A DNA stretch of 24,684 nucleotides from Zelonia costaricensis. Its lineage: Eukaryota; Euglenozoa; Kinetoplastea; Trypanosomatida; Trypanosomatidae. Below, one piece after another: positions 1-8,814 of the stretch. The notes under the pieces are model-generated. The model was not told the origin of the DNA. It was given only the letters and a program-made list of their open reading frames with translations, and did not search any database. A program made the translations under genes and the position numbers. The stretch covers positions 1 to 24,684 of the forward strand of contig JASAOO010003139.1 of assembly GCA_030849075.1 (NCBI GenBank), given 5' to 3'. Position 1 is the stretch's first letter; each line of letters starts with the position of its first letter.

Positions 1-82
1 CTTAAAGGCGGAGACGCGCCGGCCGTCTTGGAGGGCATTAGAGGCGGCGACGCACTATGTTCGTGTTCGCGTCTGCGCCAGG

Positions 83-99
83 GTGTGTGTGTGTGTGTG
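83..99. repeat. (TG)n microsatellite
   Basis: About eight perfect TG units lie in the gene-free region at the left edge of the window. Such dinucleotide tracts are common in Leishmania intergenic DNA. Confidence 0.8.
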
Positions 100-1122
100 G
101 TGCCCTTCCCGCTTCCACTCTGCGCCGTGATGCTCTTCTACGGGTGAGCTGACAGCGAGTGGCGTACACCGGGAACGCAGCACCCGCAGCGCGAAAGAGG
201 TGTACGGGGCGGAGAAATCAAACGCACCGTCAAGTTGTGGGAAGCCGACGCGGGGGACAGAGGTGAATTGGGAGGCTAGCCAGCCACGCAAAGGACGCAG
301 AGCGCAGTGGTCAACACACAACAGCAAAAAAAAAACAAGGAAGGGCCAAGCGGGATTGGCGTGACGGCACGAGCTCGGTGGACCTCACTCCACAAGAGTG
401 CACTACCAGTCACAAGACCGAAGTGCGAGTGCCTGTCACAGCGAGGCTTGAGCGAGGGAGAGAGAGAGAGCCAGTGGGAGAGGCGATCGGGTAGTCTCAC
501 GGGGGAGAGAAGGAAGAGGAAGACATACAACGCCGAGCGCGACGGGGGAGGGGGAGGTGGGGGGTACAAGAGTTGGCAGAGGCGGCGCCGAGGCCGCTCT
601 ACAAATGGTGGAAAGAGGGGGGCCAGAAGATGCACTCACTCAAAGACAACCTCGCGTGCTGTGACACACGAACGCGCGTCCGTGTGGAAGCAATCAGAGG
701 TGGGCACCACGGGAGGGGGGGAGGGCGACGAGATCGAATATGACCACACAAAAGCGGGTCTGTGAAGAGGTGTCGAGGGGGGAGTCGGGATGGATCAGCG
801 AAACAGAAGAACAAAAAGAGCAGACGGCGGAGGGTGGGGATGAACGGACTCAGTGGAGGACACGCGATGTGACACGACAGGACACGACGAAGGTTCGGCA
901 GGGGCTCAAGGCAAGGAGAGAAAGGGGGGGAAAAGTGCACGCCTGGGAGAGCGCGTGAGCAGGCAGACCGAAGAACGCAAGGACGGGGTCCCCGTACGAC
1001 AGAGGGAGGCGTGAGGGCGGCCTCGTGGGCAGCGCACCGAGCGAAAAGGAATGCGCAGCCACACACAGACACCCAGAGAGAGAAAGAGAGACCACAGATC
1101 TTTACAGCCGTGCAGTAGCACA

Positions 1123-1124
<2 letters not shown>

Positions 1125-1153
<29 letters not shown>
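1125..1153. repeat. (CA)n microsatellite
   Basis: About 14 perfect CA units are followed by a short GCATGCATGCA stretch. The tract lies in the gene-free region and is read as (TG)n on the transcribed minus strand. Confidence 0.9.
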
Positions 1154-1156
<3 letters not shown>

Positions 1157-1992
1157 TGCATGCACGGACGAACCCGCGCGTAGACGTACACAATGAGCTC
1201 CAAAAGATGATGAAACACAAAAATAAGAGATGAAAAGCACGTAGACGAAGCCGCCCTTCACACGTGCAGACTCGCGAGATGCAGACCAGGTGGGTCACGT
1301 GGAGGAGGGGCGAAAGCAGAGAAGGAGAAGGGAAGCTGGGGGGGGGGAGGTCGATGTAGTCGAGGGCACATCAAGCGTTGACTGCACACTCCCTCCAGTC
1401 GAGACAAAAAAGAAACAAGAGAGCAGAAGGAACGAGAAGAAACGACCAAGGCGAAAGCTTCAACGACCAGAGAAGAGAAAAGAGGCGAAGACGTGTGGGG
1501 GGAGGGCTCGGGTGTAGACGCTTCCGTCCGTTAAAGCTAGTGTGTTTGTGTTTGTGTTTGGGGAGAGCAGTGCTGATGCACGGGAAAGGGGAAGATGCAG
1601 GTGCGAGCGGCGGCTCTCGCGCGGTGCCGCTGCCCTGCGAGTCTCTCCTCAACACACTGATAGGGGGGGGGCAAAGAAGAACAATGTGGAGAATTATAAA
1701 GGGAGCGGAGCGCTGCTGAGCGGCGGTGGCACCACAGTCGCCCCTGTCTTTTTTTTTTTCTTGTCAGTGGGTATAGGGCACACGTGCGTGCCCTCTCTAG
1801 AGACCCCCCGTTCGCTCTCTTGTTCCCCCTCTTGGCGCACGTGTGGCGAGACACGTGAGAGGAGAGGGAGGAGGGCGGAGCAGCGCCGAGCGAGTTTTGC
1901 ACGCGGTTGCACCGACTCGCTCGAGATCAAAGCACAGCTCTCGCCTCTGTCCTAAGTACGCGGAGATCTAGACGATGCTCACGGACGTGTTG

Positions 1993-1996
<4 letters not shown>

Positions 1997-2027
<31 letters not shown>
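1997..2027. repeat. (GT)n microsatellite
   Basis: About 15 perfect GT units. Its orientation is opposite to the (CA)n tract at 1125-1153, so a minus-strand transcript would carry (UG)n there and (AC)n here and the two could pair. Confidence 0.9.
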
Positions 2028-2030
<3 letters not shown>

Positions 2031-2498
2031 TCGTCGAAGTGCAGCGAGCGTGCACAGGCAGTAGCACCGGGAGACAAAGAAAAAAAGGTGAAAGCGGGAG
2101 GAGGGGAACAACAGGGAAGGGGGCGCGGTACACTCATGCACCGACAGCGTTGCTGGAGCGAGTAGAGAAGGAGCACAGGGCGCCTTTCTCGATGAAGTCC
2201 ACCTCGTTGCGCACATGTGTGTGTCACCCTTCGTGTCCGCGCATTCACGGAGCGGACACGGTGAGATTGTTCATCGGCGATGCAACGGGGGAGAAGGGAA
2301 TGGGGACTGCATGTTCACCAAAGGCCTTTTCTCTTGCTTTTTTTCTTTTTCACCTCAAAGGCGGTCGATTCTGCAACTTTATGCTGTCGAAATGAGTGAA
2401 AGAAGGAAGAAAGAGAGAAGCGAGAGCCGGTGGGGGAGAAAGAGGGGGGAAGATGCGCAGGGCTGGGCGTACTGAGAAAAAAAAGGGAGAAGGGACGT

Positions 2499-2513
2499 GG
2501 GGGGGGGGGGGGG
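2499..2513. repeat. G15 homopolymer run
   Basis: Fifteen consecutive G on the plus strand, C15 on the transcribed strand. A run this long is prone to length error in sequencing and to real length variation. Confidence 0.85.
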
Positions 2514-3079
2514 CACAGGAATGCCGGCCATTGCGGAAGTGAACAGTGAGCGCGCATCCAATCAAGTACCGAAACACACACACACGCACACTCAAGCGCA
2601 CGAGGAAGAAAAAAACAAAGAGGATCACGCATGCATACGCACAAACGTCACCCAGAAGGAAAGGGAAGTGCGAAGACGCCGGTGAGGAGCGCAGGGAGTC
2701 TGTCCATCACGCATGGTCCACGGCCGCGGCGGCGTTCCTCGTTGCAGCGCATGTGCGTTCTCCCTTCTTGTTGCGTCCTTTCCTTTGTGCTGCTGTCACG
2801 TCATTCTCGCCGTTTCGCGTGCAGTGCGTCACTTGACGGGCCGTCCCCCCCCCCTCCCTCCCCCGACGCACACGGAATGGGGAAAGAGAGAAAAGAAAGA
2901 GGTGGGACGGCTGCTGTGCCTCGCTGACCAGCTTCCCAAACGTGCCAGCTCCTTTTTCTCTTTTCTTTTTTGTTGTTCTTTTCGGGATGAAAAGAAAAAA
3001 ACAAAAAAACAACAACAATAAGAAAGAGGGAATCGCATGAAGCAAACCGCGCATGCCAGAACACGCATCAGGTACCCGA

Positions 3080-3200
3080 AAACAAAAGTCAAGAGAAAGA
3101 AGAAAACACAAAAAAAGGGCAGGGGGGAAGCAGCATTGACGCCACAACGAGGAAGACCAAAAAAAAAAAGAGAGAAAAGGAAAAAAGGCTCCAACGGACA
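3080..3200 (-). promoter_or_regulatory. Strong polypyrimidine tracts, possible RNA-processing signal
   Basis: On the minus strand this stretch holds two long C/T runs, the stronger facing plus positions 3157-3190, where the plus strand is almost entirely A and G. Polypyrimidine tracts direct both trans-splicing and upstream polyadenylation in trypanosomatids. No gene lies just downstream on the minus strand, so it may process a non-coding transcript, end the HSP100 message, or do nothing. Confidence 0.3.
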
Positions 3201-4736
3201 GTGAAAGCGCATGGAAGAGAAAGGGACAAGAAAGCGTGGCTCGTCATTTCACGGTGTGCGTGTTTGCGTGTGTGTGTCTGTGTTGGGGAAAGGAGGGAGG
3301 AAGTACATTCCGCGTGGGTGCGTGTGTGCGTGTGGGTTGCGGCTGCTGCGGACCCTTCCGTCTGCGTGGTGTGTATGCAAGCCCACCCAGCAAGACGAAT
3401 CCCACGCAACCAACAAAACTGGAACTGGTGCAGAAGACAAAGAAAACCAAAAAAGGAAAAACAGAGAAGAGCACAAATACAGCAAGGAAGAAGAAAAAAA
3501 AAACAAGCAGGTGAAATAGAGGCCCCGCACACATCAGACAAGTGCGGCGTGACGGCGCGACAAAGCTCAGCGCACGTCAAAGGGAAGGGAACACAAGAAG
3601 TGCCGTTGCTGTTGTTTGAGTCTTCTTCTTTTCTTCTTGTGGTGGTGGTGCAGCTGCTGCTGCAAGAGAGAGAGTGGGACAGCACGAGGATTCGGGAGGG
3701 AAAAGCAGGGAGACGGGCAGGGAGGGCGACGAGAGAGCACGGCAGCCCGCACACGCGGAGAGCGGCTCAACGAACCAACTGGAAAGCGTAAACAAGACAG
3801 CACGACGCCGAGCGCACCCATACACGCTTACAGTTCACCCACACACATCGACCGCGCGAGAGACACGCAAAGAGAAGAAAGCTTGAAGCGTCGAGTCTCG
3901 CAGCGTCATCGCGTTGTCGGGTTGGGTGTGTCTGTGCAAGGGGTACGTACCAGCGCACATACTTGGCTCGTCTCTGCCGGCACCGAGCAACCCCGTCCTC
4001 AACCCGCTTTCTCCGTCACCTCACATCCACCTCGTGAGCGCCGCCTCCTCGCCATGAATCACGGGAAGAGGGGAGCGGAATCACGAAAGGCGGTGGAGGC
4101 CAACGACGGAGACGGAGAGAGCGAGCAAGAGGCCGGTGATGGGCTCGGCGACCATGGATGGCAGGAAGGGGGCTTACTATTGGCAATAGAGTGCTCTAGC
4201 GGCGGAGTGGCTGCTGGGCGTCAGTGCCGTCGGTGGACGCGCGTGGGCATCACCACCGACGATGGCACAGTGAAGTCCCGCCCGCCTCTCTGCCTTTCCC
4301 CCTCATTGACTTGGCAAGCGACCGCCGGCGAGTCGCTTCACGGCACGTGCGTTGCCAGAGAGAGAAAAACGAAGAATAAGAGAGATGCGTCCGAGACACG
4401 CGCTGGCATGTGCCACTTCAGAGGCATCGAACCGGCGTCAGGGTGCCTGCTTGTTCTTTGTTTCCATCCTCGGCACACGCACACAAGCGGGCGAAGAAGA
4501 GCAAGAGGAGAACGACACAGAGACACAGCGCGGCTGCGAGCACACCACGACACACACACACGCACGCACATGTGCGCACGCAGACGAACCATCTCTCCTG
4601 TCAAACCCTCTCACGTCTACTCACGTCGTTGCCGCTTCACGCCATTCTGCTCGGTGGCAGACGCGTCAGCACCACAGGCAGCAGCATCGCTCATGCCAGG
4701 CTGCGCCGCGGCCGCATCCGCGTCCACCTCCGCGAT

Positions 4737-7361
4737 TCATGGGCGCTTCGCATCCTCAGCCCCGTTCGACGCCGACCGCTTCACCGAGAAGACCAGCTTC
4801 GACTGGGTGCTGTTCAGGGTCACCCGCACAGTGCTGTTCTGGGGCAGCTCCTGCGCAATGATCATGCGGCTCAGCTCCGTCGTGATGTTCTTCTCCACCC
4901 ATCGGCGCAGCGGACGGGCGCCCATCTCCGCGTCGAACGCGGACTCGAGCACGAAGTGCTTCGCCTCGTCCGTGAAGCTGACACGGATAAATTGGTCCTT
5001 CAGCCGCCCGTTCAGCTCCTCGATGATGATCTCGATGATGCCGTTCATCTCCTCGAAGCCGAGCGAGCGGAACAGCACAATGTCGTCGAGGCGGTTAATG
5101 AACTCCGGCCGGAAGAACTTCCGCACCTCGCTCATCACCTGCGCCTGCGCCGCTTCGTAGGCCTTCGGCGACGAGCCCATGTTGTGCAGGTACTGCGCAC
5201 CAAGGTTGGAGGTCATGATGATGATCGTATTGCAGAAGTCGACCGTGCGGCCGTGCGAGTCGGTCAGCCGGCCATCATCGAGCACCTGCAGCAGCACGTT
5301 GAAGACGTTCGGGTGCGCCTTCTCCACCTCGTCCAGCAGCACCACCGTGTGCGGGCGACGCCGCACCGGCTCCGTCAGCTGGCCGCCCTCGTCGTGGCCA
5401 ATGTACCCCGGCGGCGCGCCAATCAAGCGGGCGACGGAGTGCTGCTCCATGTACTCGCTCATGTCGAGCCGCACCATGTACTTGGCGTCGTCGAAGAGCT
5501 CCGAGGCCACGGCCTTGGCCAGCTCCGTCTTGCCCACGCCGGTGGGGCCGAGGAAGAGGAAGGTGCCCGTTGGCCGATCAGAGCGGGCGAGGCCGGCGCG
5601 GGAGCGCAGGATCGCCTCCGAGACCCGGGTGACCGCTTCATCCTGCCCCTTCACGCGGCGGTGCAGGTGGCTGGCGAGGTGCAGCAGCCGCTCCCGGTCC
5701 GTCTGGCTCAGCTTCGTCACCGGGATGCCGGTCCAGCGGGACACCACGGCGGCGATGTCGATCTCCGACACGGTGCCCTGCAGCATCGTTGCCTTCTGCT
5801 TCTCGATCTCCTCCTTCAAGGAGCGAATGCGGTCCTGGATGAGGGGAATCACGTTGTACTTGAGGTCTGCCGCGGCTTCCATGTCCCGCATCCGCTCAGC
5901 TCGCTCGAGCTTCTGCTTCTTCTCGTCCAGCTTCGCCAGCGTCGCCTGCAGCTCGTCGATGCGGCCGCGCTCCTGCTCGTACTTGTCGATCAGCGGCCCG
6001 AGCTGCTCTTCGATCTGCTGTATCTCAGCCTTGACGGCGCTGAGCCGCTCCCGCGCCAAGGCGTCCTTCTCGCGCTGCAGCGCCTTTTCTTCGATCTCGA
6101 GCTGGCGCTTCTTGCGCTCCAGTGCGTCGATCTCGGCGGGCCGTGACGAGAGCGTCACCCGCACATTCGCGCAGGCCTCGTCGATGAGGTCGATGGCCTT
6201 GTCCGGCAGGAAGCGGTTTGTGATGTAGCGATCGGCCAGCTGGGCGGCGACCACGACGGCCTTGTCCGTGATCTGCACACCGTGGTGCTGCTCGTAACGC
6301 TCCTTGAGGCCGCGCAGGATGCTGGTGCACTCCTCCACCGACGGCTCGTTCACGTACACCGGCATGAAGCGGCGCTCGAAGGCGGCGTCCTTCTCGACGT
6401 ACTGGCGGTACTCCTCCAGCGTCGTCGCGCCAATGGTGCGCAGCTCGCCACGCGCGAGCAGCGGCTTCAGCAGATTCGCAGCGTCCATGGCGCCGTCCGA
6501 CTTGCCGGCGCCGAGCACGAGGTGAATCTCGTCGATGAAGAGGATGATCTTGTTGTCGCTTTCCTTCACCTCGTTCAGCACTGCCTTCAGGCGCTCCTCG
6601 AACTCGCCGCGGTACTTGGCGCCGGCGATCAGCGCGCCCATGTCCAGCGAGAAGATGCGAATGCCGTTCAGCGTTTCTGGCACATCGCCGCGCACGACCT
6701 GCTGCGCGATGCCCTCCACAATCGCGGTCTTGCCGACGCCCGGCTCACCGATGAGCACCGGGTTGTTCTTGGTGCGGCGCGACAGCACCCGAATCGTGCG
6801 CAGGATTTCCTCTGCACGCCCAATCACCGGGTCGAGCTTGCCGTCCTCGGCCTGCTTGCAAAGATCGACGGCGTACTTGTTAAGCGACTCGTAGTTGTCA
6901 TCCTGGAAGTCCGACGTGATCTTCTTGCCCTTGCGCATCTCCAGCAGCGTCGCGCGAATCGACTTCTTTGCCGCGCCGGCGGCGTCCAGAATGCGGCCCA
7001 CCTCCCTGCTCTCGTGCAGCGCGAGCAGGAAGTGGTCGACGGCCACGAGGGTGTCGCCGAGGGCGACGCGCTCCTGCTCCGCCGTGTTGAGGACGCGCAT
7101 CATGTCCGAGTTGGGCCGCGGCTGCGCCGGCGCGGGGGTCTGCGTGGGGATCGCCTCTACTCGTGCCTCCAGCGCCTCCTTCACCGACGCGGCCCCGAGC
7201 TTGCGCAGCACGCGCGCAGCGAGGCCGTTGTCATCGTCAAACATCGCACACGCGAGGTGCGCCGGGTCGAGGTAGCCGTTCGCCTTCTTGCGCGCCAGGG
7301 CGGCAGTGCGGGACATGATGTCCGACGCCGCCTGCGTCCACTCAGGCTGCTGCTCCGTCAT
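4737..7361 (-). CDS. HSP100: Heat shock protein 100 / ClpB-type AAA+ disaggregase
   Basis: Encodes 874 residues, close to the usual ClpB/Hsp104 length. The family is hexameric and threads aggregated proteins through a central pore using ATP, with Hsp70 help. A divergent Clp N-domain occupies residues 1-145. AAA module 1 has Walker A GEPGVGKT (205-212), Walker B ILFIDE (273-278) and pore-loop tyrosine Y250. A charged coiled-coil middle domain spans about 405-525, the mark of ClpB rather than ClpA/ClpC. AAA module 2 has Walker A GPTGVGKT (605-612), Walker B VVLLDE (673-678), pore loop GYIG (652-655) and a sensor-2 GARPLRR (814-820). All catalytic motifs look intact. No ClpP-docking IGF/L loop was noticed, and no mitochondrial presequence is evident, so cytosol is likely. 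The start chosen is the first ATG in frame; the frame stays open upstream but without an ATG. In Leishmania, HSP100 is stress- and amastigote-associated. Confidence 0.97.
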   Translation of the reverse strand: MTEQQPEWTQAASDIMSRTAALARKKANGYLDPAHLACAMFDDDNGLAARVLRKLGAASVKEALEARVEAIPTQTPAPAQPRPNSDMMRVLNTAEQERVALGDTLVAVDHFLLALHESREVGRILDAAGAAKKSIRATLLEMRKGKKITSDFQDDNYESLNKYAVDLCKQAEDGKLDPVIGRAEEILRTIRVLSRRTKNNPVLIGEPGVGKTAIVEGIAQQVVRGDVPETLNGIRIFSLDMGALIAGAKYRGEFEERLKAVLNEVKESDNKIILFIDEIHLVLGAGKSDGAMDAANLLKPLLARGELRTIGATTLEEYRQYVEKDAAFERRFMPVYVNEPSVEECTSILRGLKERYEQHHGVQITDKAVVVAAQLADRYITNRFLPDKAIDLIDEACANVRVTLSSRPAEIDALERKKRQLEIEEKALQREKDALARERLSAVKAEIQQIEEQLGPLIDKYEQERGRIDELQATLAKLDEKKQKLERAERMRDMEAAADLKYNVIPLIQDRIRSLKEEIEKQKATMLQGTVSEIDIAAVVSRWTGIPVTKLSQTDRERLLHLASHLHRRVKGQDEAVTRVSEAILRSRAGLARSDRPTGTFLFLGPTGVGKTELAKAVASELFDDAKYMVRLDMSEYMEQHSVARLIGAPPGYIGHDEGGQLTEPVRRRPHTVVLLDEVEKAHPNVFNVLLQVLDDGRLTDSHGRTVDFCNTIIIMTSNLGAQYLHNMGSSPKAYEAAQAQVMSEVRKFFRPEFINRLDDIVLFRSLGFEEMNGIIEIIIEELNGRLKDQFIRVSFTDEAKHFVLESAFDAEMGARPLRRWVEKNITTELSRMIIAQELPQNSTVRVTLNSTQSKLVFSVKRSASNGAEDAKRP

Positions 7362-7572
7362 GGCTGGCGAGCGTGCAGGTGGGCGGAAGGAGGGATGGGG
7401 GCCAGAAACGTCAGCGCAATGGATGGGGGTGGCGCGAGCTGCTTGCGGGCCGCCTGTTCGCTTGCGCTCCTCGGAGATCTGCGACCTTGTCCTTCCGCTG
7501 CCCAGCGGGTGGGGGGCGACGTATGGCAGGGGATAGGGAAAGGGCGAGATGGAGAGGAGGATATGAGCTCTG

Positions 7573-7610
7573 TGGGTTTGTGGGTTTGTGGGTGAGGGTG
7601 GGTGGGTGGG
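7573..7610 (+). other. Cluster of seven GGG tracts (G-quadruplex candidate) in the HSP100 leader region
   Basis: Seven GGG runs separated by loops of one to five bases lie on the plus strand within 37 bases, which fits the usual four-tract G-quadruplex pattern several times over. The G-rich strand is the template strand for HSP100, so the RNA carries the C-rich complement. Confidence 0.6.
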
Positions 7611-7639
7611 AGCGAGGCGGCACACGCAGCGTCACAAAG

Positions 7640-7691
7640 CTGAAGAGCGAAAAAAAAGGGGGCGGAGAAAAGGGAAAAACAAGCGCGCACA
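7640..7691 (-). promoter_or_regulatory. Candidate polypyrimidine tract and spliced-leader acceptor for HSP100
   Basis: On the minus strand a long C/T-rich tract containing T-runs (opposite 7643-7681) is followed at once by CTTCAG, with the AG at 7641-7640. Using it would give a 5' UTR of about 278 bases with no ATG before the HSP100 start, since no CAT occurs on the plus strand between 7362 and 7640. The exact site is inferred. Confidence 0.5.
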
Positions 7692-8711
7692 CAAAACACG
7701 GAGGCACAGTGCGTGGGGGGAGGGGAGGGAGGGGGGGAATGGATGCGGGAGGGGGGTGGGAAGCAGCCACACGTGCGATGGGACGGAACCGTTGAGAACT
7801 CAAACACACACACACACCAAATGGAAAAAGAATTGAGGCAAATAGAATTACGGGGGGAGAGGGGAAGGGGGGGAAACTACAAGAAAGAGTGGGTAGACGA
7901 TGTCGTGTTTGGGATAAGGTGTGAGGGTGCGAAACGTGGTGACTAAAATGGAGGAGGGGAGATGGATGGGGTGGAGAGCGCGGGGGGAAGTAGCCTGCCG
8001 ATGTGTGCGTGTTCGATGATGGGGAAACAAAAAAGCGGGAAAGAGGCGAAATCGAAAAGGAGCAGTCGGAGGGGGAGGGGGGCAGGGGGCGCCGAGTGGT
8101 TGCACCCCCCGCGCAACACCAGATCCGCCTGCGTGTGTGCCCTGAGCTCTCGGTGACTCAGTAGGGTGGGAAAACCGAAACAGCGAGGGGGTGCACTTCG
8201 GCGGTTGCCCGGCACACGCAAGCAAAGCACACAAACACACACACACGCGCGCGCGTGGCTCACGACAACAGCACACGGTGCGCCACGCCCGGTCACGGGT
8301 GAACCATGATTCTATGCGCATATGCGCCTTCTCTTTCTGACGTCGCATTTTCTTTGTTGTTGATGTTTTGGTCCGATGCTGAAGGTGCTTGCGCCAGTCG
8401 AGTTGAGCTTCGGCGGGCACCGTAATGCAGACATGCAGAAACCGCAATAGACACTGGCGGCGCGTTGGCCGGGCCAGGGGGGGAGCAGGAGATGGCGAAG
8501 CAGCGACAAACTCTTTGAGCACGAAAAAGAAAAAGAGAGAGAGCCGCCACGCACTTCACTCGAAATGCCACAAAGGCCAAACAACCAGCTCGCAGAGCCA
8601 TGGGGTCCCTAGCGCAGTGGAAGACGCTCGAGAGGCACGCGCGCGGCGTCAAGCCGCAACATCCCCCTCCCCTCCCCTCCCCCCCCCTCAACAAACTGAA
8701 GGAGCCCCTGG

Positions 8712-8739
8712 TAGCAGCAGCAGCAGCAGCAGCAGCAGC
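8712..8739. repeat. (AGC)n triplet repeat in the lipase 3' UTR
   Basis: About nine perfect AGC units on the plus strand, CTG units on the transcribed strand, starting about 75 bases past the lipase stop codon. Such RNA repeats can fold as hairpins. Confidence 0.85.
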
Positions 8740-8814
8740 CCGACCGCGCACGACGGACAAGGATGGACGAGGCGGAGTCGAGCGACTCTACGCTGCCCAT
8801 CTGTGGCCGACACC

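Larger units (their letters stand above)
1..4736. other. Gene-free region downstream of HSP100 (probable long 3' UTR plus next leader region)
   Basis: No convincing gene is seen on either strand. All open frames are short or low-complexity, apart from plus-strand frames above about 4400 that are antisense shadows of HSP100. Most of the plus strand is purine-rich, so the minus-strand transcript would be strongly pyrimidine-rich, with repeated C/T tracts. The region also holds (CA)n and (TG)n microsatellites, a G15 run and many A-runs. Because all genes here are read on the minus strand, the part next to 4736 should be HSP100 3' UTR and the part near position 1 may lead into the next gene. Where the poly(A) site lies cannot be decided from sequence alone. 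Confidence 0.7.
7362..8814. other. Intergenic region between HSP100 and the lipase gene
   Basis: Contains the HSP100 leader region and the lipase 3' UTR on the minus strand. It holds the GGG-tract cluster, the polypyrimidine tract before HSP100, (CA)n runs near 7803-7818 and 8235-8246 (the second running into a CG repeat), and a CAG repeat at 8712-8739. No gene is seen on either strand. Confidence 0.7.

Noticed and set aside
276..635. Short open frames on both strands in the left 4.7 kb
   Set aside because: All are low-complexity translations of purine or pyrimidine runs and CA/TG repeats (poly-TH, poly-RE, poly-PS), with no domain and no consistent frame.
4410..6146. Long plus-strand open frame antisense to HSP100
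   Set aside because: It mirrors the HSP100 coding frame; the composition (His, Arg, Leu, Val rich) is the usual product of reading GC-rich codons backwards, and it has no domain.
7362..7625. Open N-terminal extension of HSP100 by 88 codons
   Set aside because: The extension contains no ATG (it opens with GTG), its sequence is low-complexity leader-like, and most of it lies within the predicted 5' UTR.
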